A stretch of DNA of 64,000 nucleotides, taken from contig NZ_JAATJC010000001.1 in assembly GCF_011927725.1 (NCBI RefSeq), positions 372,001-436,000 on the forward strand, in the 5' to 3' direction. Under the pieces are notes generated by a model. The model made no database searches, was not told the origin of the DNA, and was given only the letters and a program-made list of their open reading frames with translations. Origin of the DNA: Sphingomonas kaistensis (lineage in GTDB: Bacteria; Pseudomonadota; Alphaproteobacteria; Sphingomonadales; Sphingomonadaceae). Shown one piece after another: positions 1 to 8,952 of this stretch. A program made the position numbers and the translations under genes. The stretch's first letter is position 1; each line of letters starts with the position of its first letter.

Positions 1-594
1 CTCCGCGCGGTGTTCCGGTGACAACAGCGCGTTGCGTGAGGACATCGCAAGCCCGTCCGCTTCGCGCACCGTGGGCTGGCCGAGGATCGCGACGCCCATC
101 CCGAGGTCGGCCTCGACCCGGCGGATCACCGCCAGTTGCTGCCAGTCCTTTTCGCCGAAGATGGCGTGGGTCGGCCGCACCGCCAGCAGCAGCTTCGCCA
201 CCACCGTCGCCACTCCGTCGAAATGTCCGGGGCGATGCTCGCCCTCCCACCGCTCGCTGACCCCGCGCACCGAAATGCTGGTGGCGAAGCCGTCCGGATA
301 GAGCTGGGCCGGCGTCGGCAGCCAGACGAGGTCGCACCCCGCCGCCTCCAGCCTGGCGAGGTCTGCCTCCTCGGTCCGCGGGTAGCGGGCAAGGTCCCCG
401 GGATCGTTGAACTGCAGCGGATTGACGAAGATGGTCGCGGTGACCCGCGCGGCGTGCTTTCTCGCCTCGGCGACCAGCGCGAGGTGCCCGTCGTGGAGCG
501 CGCCCATGGTCGGCACCAGCGCCAGCGTGTCCCCAGCGCCACGAAGCGCCGCCACCGCCGGCTTCAGCCCTTGAAGCTCACGGATGATTTGCAC
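1..594 (-). CDS. panC: pantoate--beta-alanine ligase, partial at left edge
   Basis: PanC joins pantoate and beta-alanine using ATP, the last step of pantothenate (coenzyme A precursor) synthesis in the cytoplasm. About 198 N-terminal residues are visible. The HIGH-like nucleotide-binding motif PTMGALHDGH lies at residues 28-37, VNPLQFN follows, and MSSRNALL, the second signature, sits close to the window edge. The start is taken as GTG at 594 because the family begins with a short strand and helix before PTMG and no ATG lies upstream in frame. The C-terminal third is outside the window. It is divergent from the MipZ gene, with about 70 bases between them. Confidence 0.95.
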   Translation of the reverse strand, partial: MQIIRELQGLKPAVAALRGAGDTLALVPTMGALHDGHLALVAEARKHAARVTATIFVNPLQFNDPGDLARYPRTEEADLARLEAAGCDLVWLPTPAQLYPDGFATSISVRGVSERWEGEHRPGHFDGVATVVAKLLLAVRPTHAIFGEKDWQQLAVIRRVEADLGMGVAILGQPTVREADGLAMSSRNALLSPEHRAE

Positions 595-663
595 CGCCGA
601 ATCCCCCGGTTTACTTGGGTTGCAACAAGACGCGCCTCTGGCGCTACGCGGGGAAGAAACCAA

Positions 664-1446
664 GTGACGAGCCCACATTTCATCGTCTTCGCCAACGAAA
701 AGGGCGGCACCGGCAAGTCGACCACCGCCGTGCACACCGCCGTTGCACTGGCCGCCGCCGGCCACCGCGTCGCCGCGCTCGACCTCGACCAGCGCCAGCG
801 GACGACCACCCGCTATCTCGAGAACCGCGCCGCGTCGGTGCGGCGCCTCGGGGTCGAGCTGCCCCAGCCGGTGTTCCAGGTGCTCGAGGACCAGAGCGAG
901 GAAGCGCTCGACGCCGCCATCGCCGGCCTTGCGGGCCAGGCCGACGTGCTGGTGATCGACACGCCCGGCCGCGACGACGCCGTCGCCCGCGCCGCCATCC
1001 TCAAGGCCGACACTCTGGTCACCCCGATGAACGACAGCTTCGTCGACCTCGACCTCATCGGGCAGGTCAACCCCGACACCTTCAAGGTGACCAAGCCGAG
1101 CTTCTATGCCGAGCTGATCTGGAACAGCCGCACCGCGCGGGCCAAGACCGCCGGCAAGAGCGTCGACTGGGTCGTTCTGCGCAACCGTCTCCAGCACATC
1201 GGCAGCCACAACCAGCAGCGCGTCGGCGCGGCGATGGATGAGCTTGCGCGCCGGGTTGGCTTCCGCGTCATCCCGGGCCTCAGCGAGCGCGTCATCTACC
1301 GCGAACTGTTCCCCAAGGGCCTGACCCTGCTCGACCTCAAGCAGATCGGCGACGCGGGGATCGCCCACATCGCCGCGCGGCAGGAATTGCGCGAGATGGT
1401 GGCGGGCCTCGGCCTGCCCGGCGCGGAAGCGGCCAAGGCGGCCTGA
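664..1446 (+). CDS. mipZ: MipZ-like ParA-family division-site ATPase
   Basis: This 260-aa ParA/MinD-superfamily ATPase closely resembles alphaproteobacterial MipZ, which forms a gradient from the ParB-bound poles and keeps FtsZ at midcell. The deviant Walker A motif KGGTGKST lies at residues 14-21, the IDTPGRDD switch about 85 residues later, and a long C-terminal helical part includes LRNRLQHI. GTG 664 is chosen because GGGGAAGAAA lies just upstream and the first strand (FIVFANEKGG) begins soon after. A much longer open frame to the left is antisense to panC and was not used. A generic chromosome-partitioning ParA is less likely, since no parB is adjacent. Confidence 0.9.
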   Translation: MTSPHFIVFANEKGGTGKSTTAVHTAVALAAAGHRVAALDLDQRQRTTTRYLENRAASVRRLGVELPQPVFQVLEDQSEEALDAAIAGLAGQADVLVIDTPGRDDAVARAAILKADTLVTPMNDSFVDLDLIGQVNPDTFKVTKPSFYAELIWNSRTARAKTAGKSVDWVVLRNRLQHIGSHNQQRVGAAMDELARRVGFRVIPGLSERVIYRELFPKGLTLLDLKQIGDAGIAHIAARQELREMVAGLGLPGAEAAKAA

Positions 1447-1498
1447 TCTTTCCCGCCCTCGCCGCAACCTTCCTCAACTCTCCTCGTTCGGGGGCGAC

Positions 1499-2878
1499 AT
1501 GACCCACAGCTTCGATCCCACCATCCTCCGCGAATATGACATCCGCGGCATCGTCGGCCGCACCCTCCACGAGGAGGACGCCTATGCGCTCGGCCGCACC
1601 TTCGCGGCGCAGGGGCAGGAGATGGGGGCAAGGAAGCTCGCCGTCGGCCGCGACGGGCGCGAGCATTCGCCGCGGCTGGAAGAGGCACTGGTCCGCGGCC
1701 TGACCGAAGGCGGAATGGACGTGGTCCGCGTCGGCGAGGGGCCGTCGCCGATGCTCTACTGGGCGGTGTCCGAACTCGATGTCGACGGCGGCATCCAGAT
1801 CACCGGCAGCCACAATCCGGCCGACTATAACGGCTTCAAGATGCTGCTTCCGGGCGGCAGCGTGTTCGGCTCGGCAATCAAGGCGCTCGGCGCCCGCGCC
1901 GCCGAAGGCCGCTGGACCGAGGGCGAGGGAAAAATCACCGACGAGGACGTGATGGACCGCTACGTCCAGCGCCTGGTCGAGGACTTCAAGGGCGGCGCGT
2001 ATCGCATCGGCTGGGACGCCGGCAACGGCGCCGCGGGCCCCGCGCTGGAGAAGCTGATCAAGCTGCTTCCGGGCGAGCACCACACCCTGTTCACCGACGT
2101 CGACGGCCGCTTCCCGAACCACCATCCCGACCCAACGGTCGAGAAGAACCTCGAGCACCTCAAGGCGCTGGTCCGTGACAAGGGTCTCGACTTCGGCATC
2201 GCCTTCGACGGCGACGGCGACCGGATCGGTGCGGTCGACGGGCAGGGCCGGGTGATCTGGGGCGACCAGCTTCTGATGATCCTCGCCGGACCGGTGCTCG
2301 AAGAGCAGCCCGGCGCCACCATTATCGCCGATGTGAAGGCCAGCCAGACCCTGTTCGACCGGATCGGCGAGATGGGCGGCCACCCCTTGATGTGGAAGAC
2401 CGGCCACAGCCTGATCAAGTCGAAGATGAAGGAAACCGGGGCCCCGCTGGCGGGCGAGATGAGCGGCCACATCTTCTTCAAGCACCGCTGGTACGGTTTC
2501 GACGACGCGCTCTACGCTTCGGTCCGACTGATCGAGGCGGTGGCGGCGAGCGGCAAGAGCCTGACTCAGCTCAGGACCGAAATGCCGGTGTCGGTTTCGA
2601 CCCCCGAACTCCGCTTCCCGGTCGACGAGAGCCGCAAGTTCGCGGTGATCGAGGAAGTCCGCGACCGGCTGTCGGCCGACGGCGCCACGGTCGACGCGAC
2701 CGATGGGGTGCGGGTCAACACGCCCGAGGGCTGGTGGCTGCTGCGCGCGTCCAACACGCAGGACGTGCTGGTCGCCCGCGCCGAGGCCACCGACCAGCGC
2801 GGCCTCGACCTGCTGGTGACCGAGATCGACCAGCAGCTCGCGCTGTCCGAGATCGAGCGGACCGAGGGCGACCATTAA
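1499..2878 (+). CDS. phosphomannomutase/phosphoglucomutase
   Basis: This alpha-D-phosphohexomutase (459 aa, normal length) interconverts hexose 1- and 6-phosphates for sugar-nucleotide and exopolysaccharide synthesis. The phosphoserine loop ITGSHNP puts the catalytic serine at residue 104. The metal-binding loop DGDGDR lies at residues 237-242. GEMSGHIFF, the sugar-recognition loop, comes near residue 320, and a C-terminal phosphate-binding domain ends in RASNTQDVL. The start has a GGGGCGAC ribosome-binding site. The family includes ManB, AlgC and Pgm, and the preferred substrate cannot be read from the sequence. Confidence 0.92.
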   Translation: MTHSFDPTILREYDIRGIVGRTLHEEDAYALGRTFAAQGQEMGARKLAVGRDGREHSPRLEEALVRGLTEGGMDVVRVGEGPSPMLYWAVSELDVDGGIQITGSHNPADYNGFKMLLPGGSVFGSAIKALGARAAEGRWTEGEGKITDEDVMDRYVQRLVEDFKGGAYRIGWDAGNGAAGPALEKLIKLLPGEHHTLFTDVDGRFPNHHPDPTVEKNLEHLKALVRDKGLDFGIAFDGDGDRIGAVDGQGRVIWGDQLLMILAGPVLEEQPGATIIADVKASQTLFDRIGEMGGHPLMWKTGHSLIKSKMKETGAPLAGEMSGHIFFKHRWYGFDDALYASVRLIEAVAASGKSLTQLRTEMPVSVSTPELRFPVDESRKFAVIEEVRDRLSADGATVDATDGVRVNTPEGWWLLRASNTQDVLVARAEATDQRGLDLLVTEIDQQLALSEIERTEGDH

Positions 2879-2962
2879 CTTATAGCTTGCCGCATTGCCC
2901 TCAACCGACAATAACCTGCGTGAAGATACGCAGGGGGTGCGTGTCCGGTCGGGGGGAATCTC

Positions 2963-4090
2963 ATGCGGAAATTGGTGGCGCTTGGACTTGGCGTGACGTT
3001 GGCTGTCGCCGGTGCATCGCCGGCGCTGGCGCAAAAGGCCAAGCTGGCCCCGTTCGCCGCCAATCCGGTCGCTGACGCGGCCTACGTCAAGGCGGTCGGC
3101 AATCCGGCATTCGGCGGTGCCCGGACCGTCGCCATTCCCCAGTTCACGGTCGAATTCGTCGACGTCTCCGACGGCCTCTCGGCCAAGGAAGAGAAGCGCC
3201 AGGACTATGTCCGCGTCGACTATCGCCTGCAGGGGCTGGACGCCGCGTCACGGCAGCAGCTGACCGATCGGCTCTACGCCGCCTGGGTGCAGGGCCTGCA
3301 GGCCCGCGGCCTGACCGTGCTCGGCCCCCGCCAGCTGGCCTCCACCGCGACCTGGGGCAAGCTCGCGCCCAAGCTCAAGCCGACGCCAGCGGCGGTCGAG
3401 CGGGACAGCGGCCTCAACCAGATCTTCAGCGTCGAAGGCGCCGGCTTTGCCATGCCGGCTGGGGCCCGCACGCCCGAGGGCGCCGCGTCGAAGAACATCG
3501 ACACCGGCGCCGCGGTCGCCTCCAAGGTCGGCGGCAGGATGGGCGGGATGTTTGGCATGGCCCGCGGCCTGATGAAGATGGGCGGCGGCCTCAAGGACTT
3601 CGGCAGCGCCTGGGACCAGGCGGCGGCGGTCGGTCCGCTGTCCAGGGAAACCGGCGCCGCGGTGATGACCGTCCGGTTGGTGGTCGGCCTGCGCGACACG
3701 GACATGGCCAGCCGCGGCTTCGGCCTGTTCCGCACCGCCGGCAGCTACGACGGCAAGCCCAGGCTGGTGATCCAGGCCGACGGCACCGAGGTCACGCTCG
3801 CCCCGCCCGGCGACGGCCGCAACCTCGCCCGGCTCCAGCTGACCCACGACCTGGTCTTCGCCGAGGACCTGATGAAGGGCCGCATCGCACTCGCCAATAA
3901 CACCGGCACCACCGTCGGGAACACGCTGGCCAAGGCCAATTTCGCGGCCCGCGCGATCGGCGGCGGGTCGGCGACGATCAGCCAGGTCCATCACTTCGAC
4001 GTCAGGACCGACCCGGCTGCGGTCGAGGCCGCGATCGGCCGCAACCTCCAGTCGCTGCAGCAGGCGCTACTTGGGCGGATCGGCAGCTAA
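2963..4090 (+). CDS. exported protein of unknown function
   Basis: A 375-aa protein with a clear Sec signal peptide (MRKLVALGLGVTLAVAGASPALAQ, cleavage expected after ALA-Q near residue 24). The mature part begins with a segment rich in Ala, Pro and Lys, contains a Gly/Met-rich stretch around residues 190-210 (GGRMGGMFGMARGLMKMGGG), and ends in predicted helices. No catalytic motif was recognised. A GGGGGGAA ribosome-binding site fits ATG 2963. It is probably monocistronic, since about 85 bases separate it from the mutase and 70 from the next gene. It probably acts in the periplasm or envelope; the function is unknown. Confidence 0.8.
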   Translation: MRKLVALGLGVTLAVAGASPALAQKAKLAPFAANPVADAAYVKAVGNPAFGGARTVAIPQFTVEFVDVSDGLSAKEEKRQDYVRVDYRLQGLDAASRQQLTDRLYAAWVQGLQARGLTVLGPRQLASTATWGKLAPKLKPTPAAVERDSGLNQIFSVEGAGFAMPAGARTPEGAASKNIDTGAAVASKVGGRMGGMFGMARGLMKMGGGLKDFGSAWDQAAAVGPLSRETGAAVMTVRLVVGLRDTDMASRGFGLFRTAGSYDGKPRLVIQADGTEVTLAPPGDGRNLARLQLTHDLVFAEDLMKGRIALANNTGTTVGNTLAKANFAARAIGGGSATISQVHHFDVRTDPAAVEAAIGRNLQSLQQALLGRIGS

Positions 4091-4162
4091 GGCCGGAAGA
4101 CTCGACAGCAGCGCGCGTCTGCTGCAGTTTTCCGCCACTTTCACTATAAGGAAGGTCGGATC

Positions 4163-4438
4163 ATGCCGGACTATGTAATCGAGCGTGACATGCCCGGGGC
4201 GGGCCAGCTCGGCCCCGCCGACCTCAAGGGTGCGTCGCAGCACAGCTGCTCGGTGATCAAGGACCTCGGCCCCGACATCGAGTGGGTCCACTCCTACGTC
4301 ACCGACGACAAGATCTACTGCGTCTACCGCGCGCCCGACGAGCAGTTGATTCGCGACCATGCCGAGCGGAGCGGCTTCCCGGCCAACCGCATCTCGCAGG
4401 TGCGCGCCATGATCGACCCGACCACGGCGGAGGGCTGA
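4163..4438 (+). CDS. DUF4242 family small protein
   Basis: A 91-aa soluble protein resembling the DUF4242 family (SCO4226-like ferredoxin-fold proteins, some reported to bind nickel). The family pattern is visible: YVIERDMPG at the start, a central VIKDLGPDIEWVHSYVTDDKIYCVYRAP, then a segment ending in NRISQVRAMIDP. Cys and His residues that could bind metal are present in the middle. A short AT-rich stretch and AAGGAAGG precede ATG 4163. The biochemical role is not established. Confidence 0.75.
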   Translation: MPDYVIERDMPGAGQLGPADLKGASQHSCSVIKDLGPDIEWVHSYVTDDKIYCVYRAPDEQLIRDHAERSGFPANRISQVRAMIDPTTAEG

Positions 4439-4455
4439 CGGCCCGGCCTGTCGGC

Positions 4456-4920
4456 TCAGCTAAAGCGGCGGACCCGGCCGGCGGCGTCGAACAGGGTCAG
4501 GTTGAGCGGGTCCTTGGCCCCGTCCGCCGTCTCCATCCCGGGCGAACCGCGCGGCATGCCGGGGGCGGCGATCCCGATCACGCCCTTCGGCCGTCGCGCC
4601 AGCAGCGTCCGGATCGCATCGGCCGGAACATGGCCTTCGACCACCAAACCGCCGACCAGGGTCGTGTGGCAGCTCTGCGCGGCGTCGGGCACCTTCAGGC
4701 GCTTCTTTACCGCCGCCATGTCGTCGGTCTCGCGAAGCGTCACCGCAAAGCCGGCCTTGCGCATGGCATCGACCCACTTGGTGCAGCAGCCGCAGGTCGG
4801 GCTGCGCCAGGTGGTCATCGCTGGCGGAGCGGCGGCGAGCGCGGGCGCGGCGAGCACTGCCGCACCGGTGGCGGTCAGCCCCAGCAGGCGGCGGCGGTTG
4901 AGCGAAGACAGGTCGATCAT
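4456..4920 (-). CDS. DUF411 metal-binding protein, exported
   Basis: About 154 aa. It starts with a twin-arginine-like signal (NRRRLLGLTATGAAVLAAP followed by ALA sites). The mature domain matches DUF411: SPTCGCCTKW holds the CxCC metal-binding site near residue 45, then CHTTLVGGLVVEGHVP and a C-terminal GMPRGSPGME. DUF411 proteins are periplasmic and often linked to copper handling. ATG 4920 is preferred to the TTG 18 bases upstream because it places the signal peptide properly. It faces the DUF4242 gene tail to tail. The copper link is family knowledge, not shown here. Confidence 0.85.
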   Translation of the reverse strand: MIDLSSLNRRRLLGLTATGAAVLAAPALAAAPPAMTTWRSPTCGCCTKWVDAMRKAGFAVTLRETDDMAAVKKRLKVPDAAQSCHTTLVGGLVVEGHVPADAIRTLLARRPKGVIGIAAPGMPRGSPGMETADGAKDPLNLTLFDAAGRVRRFS

Positions 4921-4973
4921 GGCGCGACCATGACGCAACTCACCTCGCCTGTCGATGAACGGCGGGCCGGCCC

Positions 4974-5978
4974 TCAGCCGTCGTCCTCGTCGTCGTCATA
5001 CCCGACCATGTTCAATTCCCGCGCCTTGATCTGCCGGGTCATGCACCAGTGCATCAGCGCGTCCTCGCGGCCGTGGGTGATCCACACTTCCTTGGGCGCG
5101 ATCTCGAGGATGGTGTCGGTCAGCTCGCCCCAGTCGGCATGGTCGGAGATGATCAGCGGCAGTTCGACGTTCTTCTGCCGCGCGCGCTGGCGGATCCGCA
5201 TCCACCCGCTCGCCGCCGCGGTGATCGGGTCGGGCAGTCGCCGGCTCCAGCGATCGTTAAGCGCTCCTGGCGGGCACAGGACGAGATGCCCCATCATCTC
5301 CTTCTTGTCGGTCCCCGCGACCAGCCGAAGCTCGCCGAGGTCGATCCCCTGCTCGGCATAAAGGGTGCACAGCCGCTCCAGCGCGCCGTGCAGGTAGATC
5401 GGCTGGTGGTGCCCGCGCCGCCTGGCCTCGGCGATCACCCGCTGCGCCTTGCCCAGCGCATAGGCTCCGACCAGCACGCAGCGATCGGGATTGTCGGCGA
5501 GGCGGATTAGCAGCCGGTCGATTTCGCCGCCGGTCTCGGGATGATGGAACACCGGCAGGCCGAAGGTCGCCTCGGTGATGAAGATATCGCATTTGACCGG
5601 CAGGAACGGCTCGCAGGTCGGGTCGGGCCGGCGCTTGTAGTCGCCCGACACGACCACCCGCTCGCCCTTCCAGTCGAGGATGATCTGCGCGGACCCAAGC
5701 ACGTGGCCGGCCGGCACGAAGCTCACTTCCACCTCGCCGACCGTGACGCTCTGGCCGTAAGCGACCTCGCACCCGTTCTGGTCGCCGTAGCGGACCCCCA
5801 TGATCGCCAGCGTTTCGGGCGTCGCCCACACCGTGCCGTGCCCGCCGCGGGCGTGATCGGCATGGCCGTGGGTGACCAAAGCGCGCGCCTGCGGCTGCGA
5901 CGGATCGACCCAGGCATCGGCGGGCCGCACGTATATCCCCGTCGGATGGGGCTCGATCCAGGAACCTAGGCGCGGCAC
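4974..5978 (-). CDS. ligase-associated DNA exonuclease (MBL/beta-CASP)
   Basis: This metallo-beta-lactamase/beta-CASP fold nuclease belongs to the family encoded with ATP-dependent DNA ligase, an Lhr-like helicase and PdeM, and presumed to process DNA ends in repair. The metal site HGHADHARGGH lies about 35-45 residues in. PAGHVLGSAQ follows, then VSGDYKRRPDP and EATFGLP, and near the C-terminus the beta-CASP motifs SDHADW and ITHGRED. GTG 5978 is chosen because the family starts just before the WIEPHPTGIYV segment; a longer frame reaches 6020. The C-terminus is an acidic tail. The helicase gene is divergent 250 bases away. Confidence 0.9.
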   Translation of the reverse strand: MPRLGSWIEPHPTGIYVRPADAWVDPSQPQARALVTHGHADHARGGHGTVWATPETLAIMGVRYGDQNGCEVAYGQSVTVGEVEVSFVPAGHVLGSAQIILDWKGERVVVSGDYKRRPDPTCEPFLPVKCDIFITEATFGLPVFHHPETGGEIDRLLIRLADNPDRCVLVGAYALGKAQRVIAEARRRGHHQPIYLHGALERLCTLYAEQGIDLGELRLVAGTDKKEMMGHLVLCPPGALNDRWSRRLPDPITAAASGWMRIRQRARQKNVELPLIISDHADWGELTDTILEIAPKEVWITHGREDALMHWCMTRQIKARELNMVGYDDDEDDG

Positions 5979-6040
5979 GGCTCTTATACGACAAGGACAA
6001 GCGGACGGTTCCGCACGCATAATGATAAGAGGACGCCGAC

Positions 6041-6238
6041 ATGGCCGAAGGCAGCGACGTGAACTATTGGAGCATCGTGACGATCATCGGGCCGATCCTG
6101 CTGGTGGTGGTGATGGCCTGGGCGTTCCTCAAGAACAAGGGCAGCAAGGTCGATCCGGAGATCACCGAGCGGGCGACGCGCGAAAACTATGCCGCCGAGC
6201 AGCGCGAGCATGAGCGCGACGGCCACAGCGGCCTCTGA
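6041..6238 (+). CDS. small single-pass membrane protein
   Basis: 65 aa. A short polar N-terminus is followed by one strong transmembrane helix (IVTIIGPILLVVVMAWAFL, about residues 13-31) and a charged, Glu/Arg-rich cytoplasmic tail. AAGAGGACG lies upstream of ATG 6041. Its stop codon overlaps the probable start of the helicase gene, so the two are likely co-transcribed and translationally coupled. No family was recognised. It occupies the place where related clusters often carry the ligase gene. Confidence 0.65.
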   Translation: MAEGSDVNYWSIVTIIGPILLVVVMAWAFLKNKGSKVDPEITERATRENYAAEQREHERDGHSGL

Positions 6239-8661
6239 CCGGGGCTGACCTCCCTCCCGTCGTCGCCGGCTGGTTCACGGCCCGCGGCTGGCAACCGCGG
6301 CGTCATCAGCTGGAGATGCTGGAGCGGGCCCGCGCCGGCCGCCACGCCCTGCTGGTGGCGGCGACCGGGGCGGGCAAGACGCTGGCCGGCTTCCTCCCGA
6401 CCATCTGCGAGCTGGTCGAGAACCCGGCCGAGGGGCTCCACACGCTCTACATCTCGCCGCTCAAGGCGCTTGCGGTCGACGTCCAGCGCAACCTGCTCGA
6501 CCCGATCGGGGAGATGGGGCTGCCGATTCGGGTCGAGACCCGCACCGGAGACACCCCGTCGGACCGCAAGGCGCGGCAGCGGGTCAAGCCGCCGCAGGTG
6601 CTGCTGACCACGCCTGAAAGCCTGAGCCTGCTGCTGTCCTATCCCGACAGCTTCCACATGTTCGCCGGGCTCAAGACCATCGTGCTCGACGAGATCCACG
6701 CCTTCGCCCGCGACAAGCGCGGCGACCTGCTCGCACTCGCCCTTGCCCGGCTGCAACGCATCGCGCCGGACCTGCGCCGGGTCGGCCTCAGCGCCACCGT
6801 CGCCGATCCCGACGCCTATTGCAGCTGGCTCGCGCCCGATGCCGACATGGACGAGGTCGACGTGGTGCTGGGGGCCAAGGGCGCGGAGCCGCAGCTCGAC
6901 ATCCTGCTTCCCCAGAACCGCGTTCCTTGGTCGGGGCACTCGGGGCGCTACGCCGCCAAGCAGGTCATGGCCGAGATCGAGAAACACAAGACGACCCTCG
7001 TCTTCTGCAACACCCGGGGCTTGGCCGAGCTGATCTTCCAAGACCTGTGGAAGGAGAATGAGAACGGCCTGCCGATCGGGGTCCACCACGGCAGCCTGGC
7101 GCTGGAAGCCCGCCGCAAGGTCGAGGCGGCGATGGCCGACGGCCGCCTGCGGGCTTTGGTCTGCACCTCCAGCCTCGACCTCGGCATCGACTGGGGCAAT
7201 GTCGACCTCGTCATCCAGATGGGGGCGCCCAAGGGGTCGTCCCGCCTGCTGCAGCGGATCGGCCGCGCCAACCACCGCCTCGACGAGCCCAGTCACGGCA
7301 CCATCGTGCCGGGCAATCGCTTCGAATATCTCGAAGCCCGCGCCGCTTTGGACGCGGTCGACGCGGGCGAGCTCGATCCCGAAATCTTCCGCCCCGGCAC
7401 GCTCGACACCCTGGCCCAGCACATCCTCGCCTGCGCCTGCGCTGCCCCGTTCGAGGAAGCCGAACTGCTGGCCGAGATCCGCTCCGCCGCCCCCTACGCC
7501 GGGCTGACCGACGCCATCTTCGCCAACGTGCTGAGCTACATCGCGACCGGCGGCTATGCCCTGCGCGCCTATGACAAGTTCCGGCGGCTGGTGGAGGAAC
7601 CCGCCGGCTCGGGCCACTGGCGGATCACCCGTCCCAACGTCGCGGTCCAGCACCGGATGAACGCGGGCATCATCGTCGACAATCCGATGCTCGACGTCCG
7701 TTTCAAGAACGGGCGGATGCTCGGCCGGGTCGAGGAAGGGTTCGCCTCGACCCTCAGCCCGGGCGACCATGTGTTCTTCGCCGGATTGAGCCTCGAGGTG
7801 CTGCAGTTCAAGGACAGCGACATCCTGGTCCAGGCCTCCTCCAAGGAAGCACGGCTGGTCACCTATGGCGGCCAGCGGATGAGCATGACGACCCACCTTG
7901 CCGACCGGGTCAAGGTGATGCTGTCCGATCCCACCGACTGGCACCGCTTCCCGCCCGACGTGCGCGAATGGCTGGAGGTGCAGCAGCGCCGCTCGCGCCT
8001 GCCCCAGCCCGACGAATTGCTGGTCGAAACCTTTCCCCACGAAGGCCGCCATTATCTCATCATGTACAGCTTCGAAGGCTGGAACGCGCACCAGAGCCTA
8101 GGCATGCTGGTGACCAAGAGGATGGAGAAGATGGGCCTGAAGCCCCTGGGCTTCGTCGCCAACGATTATGCGCTGTCGGTCTACGGGCTGGAGCCGATCG
8201 GCGATCCCGCGCCGCTGCTTTCCCCCGACATCTTGGAAGGCGAGTTCGTCGAATGGGTCGAGCAGTCGATGCTGCTGAAGCGCGCCTTCCGCGAAGTGGC
8301 GGTGATCGGCGGGCTGGTCGAGCGGCAGCATCCGGGCAAGCGCAAGACCGGCAAGCAGGTCAGCTTCTCGACCGACCTCATCTACGACGTGCTGCGCAAG
8401 TATGAGCCCGAGCATCTGCTGATGCGCGCCGCCTGGGACGATGCCCGCGCCCGGATGACCGAGCTTGGCCGTCTCGCCCGGCTGGTCGAGCGCGCCGCGG
8501 CGCAGATGGTCCATGTCCACCTCTCGCGCGTCACCCCGATGGCGGTGCCGCTGATGGTGGTGATCGGCCGCGAAGCCCTGCCGAGCGGCGCGAGCGCCGA
8601 CGAGGCGTTGCTGGTCGAAGCCGAAAGCGCCATCGCCGAACTGGCGATGCGCGAGGACTGA
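6235..8661 (+). CDS. ligase-associated DEXH-box helicase (Lhr family)
   Basis: An Lhr-type superfamily 2 helicase of about 808 aa, thought to act with a ligase, an exonuclease and PdeM in DNA damage response. Motifs: Walker A ATGAGKT, Ia SPLKALAVD, II DEIH, III SAT, then the second RecA domain with CTSSLDLGIDWG and QRIGRANHR (motifs V-VI), and a long Lhr C-terminal region. The first ATG (6316) would cut off WFTARGWQPRRHQ, the conserved segment before motif I. The only upstream start-like codon in frame is CTG 6235, overlapping the stop of the preceding gene. I therefore prefer an unusual CTG start; ATG 6316 is the fallback. Confidence 0.88.
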   Translation: MTGADLPPVVAGWFTARGWQPRRHQLEMLERARAGRHALLVAATGAGKTLAGFLPTICELVENPAEGLHTLYISPLKALAVDVQRNLLDPIGEMGLPIRVETRTGDTPSDRKARQRVKPPQVLLTTPESLSLLLSYPDSFHMFAGLKTIVLDEIHAFARDKRGDLLALALARLQRIAPDLRRVGLSATVADPDAYCSWLAPDADMDEVDVVLGAKGAEPQLDILLPQNRVPWSGHSGRYAAKQVMAEIEKHKTTLVFCNTRGLAELIFQDLWKENENGLPIGVHHGSLALEARRKVEAAMADGRLRALVCTSSLDLGIDWGNVDLVIQMGAPKGSSRLLQRIGRANHRLDEPSHGTIVPGNRFEYLEARAALDAVDAGELDPEIFRPGTLDTLAQHILACACAAPFEEAELLAEIRSAAPYAGLTDAIFANVLSYIATGGYALRAYDKFRRLVEEPAGSGHWRITRPNVAVQHRMNAGIIVDNPMLDVRFKNGRMLGRVEEGFASTLSPGDHVFFAGLSLEVLQFKDSDILVQASSKEARLVTYGGQRMSMTTHLADRVKVMLSDPTDWHRFPPDVREWLEVQQRRSRLPQPDELLVETFPHEGRHYLIMYSFEGWNAHQSLGMLVTKRMEKMGLKPLGFVANDYALSVYGLEPIGDPAPLLSPDILEGEFVEWVEQSMLLKRAFREVAVIGGLVERQHPGKRKTGKQVSFSTDLIYDVLRKYEPEHLLMRAAWDDARARMTELGRLARLVERAAAQMVHVHLSRVTPMAVPLMVVIGREALPSGASADEALLVEAESAIAELAMRED

Positions 8662-8688
8662 GCCGCCCGGATCTGCTAGGACGCCGCT

Positions 8689-8952
8689 ATGCGCTTCCTG
8701 CCAGTCCTGCTCTTCGCCCCCGCCCTCACGGCCTGCGCCGTGGCCAGTACCGCGGTCGACGTCGTCACCCTGCCGGTCAAGGTTGTGTCCAAGGGCGTTG
8801 ACCTCGCCACCACCAGCCAGTCCGAAGCCGATGAGAAGCGCGGGCGGGAAATCCGCAAGGAAGAGGAACGCCTCGGCCGCGAACGCCGCGAGCTGGAAGC
8901 GCGCTGCCGCAACAGCCGCGCCCGGCCCGACGACCTCTGCCCGCCGCGCTAG
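8689..8952 (+). CDS. small lipoprotein with charged helix
   Basis: 87 aa. The N-terminal signal ends in a lipobox (LTAC, lipidated Cys near residue 16), so it is probably anchored in an envelope membrane. A hydrophobic segment (VDVVTLPVKVVSKGVDLA) follows, then a highly charged Glu/Arg helix and two C-terminal Cys residues. It lies 28 bases after the helicase stop and may be read from the same transcript. Its stop overlaps that of the convergent M20 gene by a few bases. Function unknown. Confidence 0.7.
   Translation: MRFLPVLLFAPALTACAVASTAVDVVTLPVKVVSKGVDLATTSQSEADEKRGREIRKEEERLGRERRELEARCRNSRARPDDLCPPR

Noticed and set aside
1337..3034. 565-aa minus-strand open frame
   Set aside because: Antisense to the phosphohexomutase, with low-complexity composition typical of high-GC shadow frames.
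6187..8091. 634-aa minus-strand open frame
   Set aside because: Lies opposite the helicase gene, no domain pattern, typical antisense frame in GC-rich DNA.
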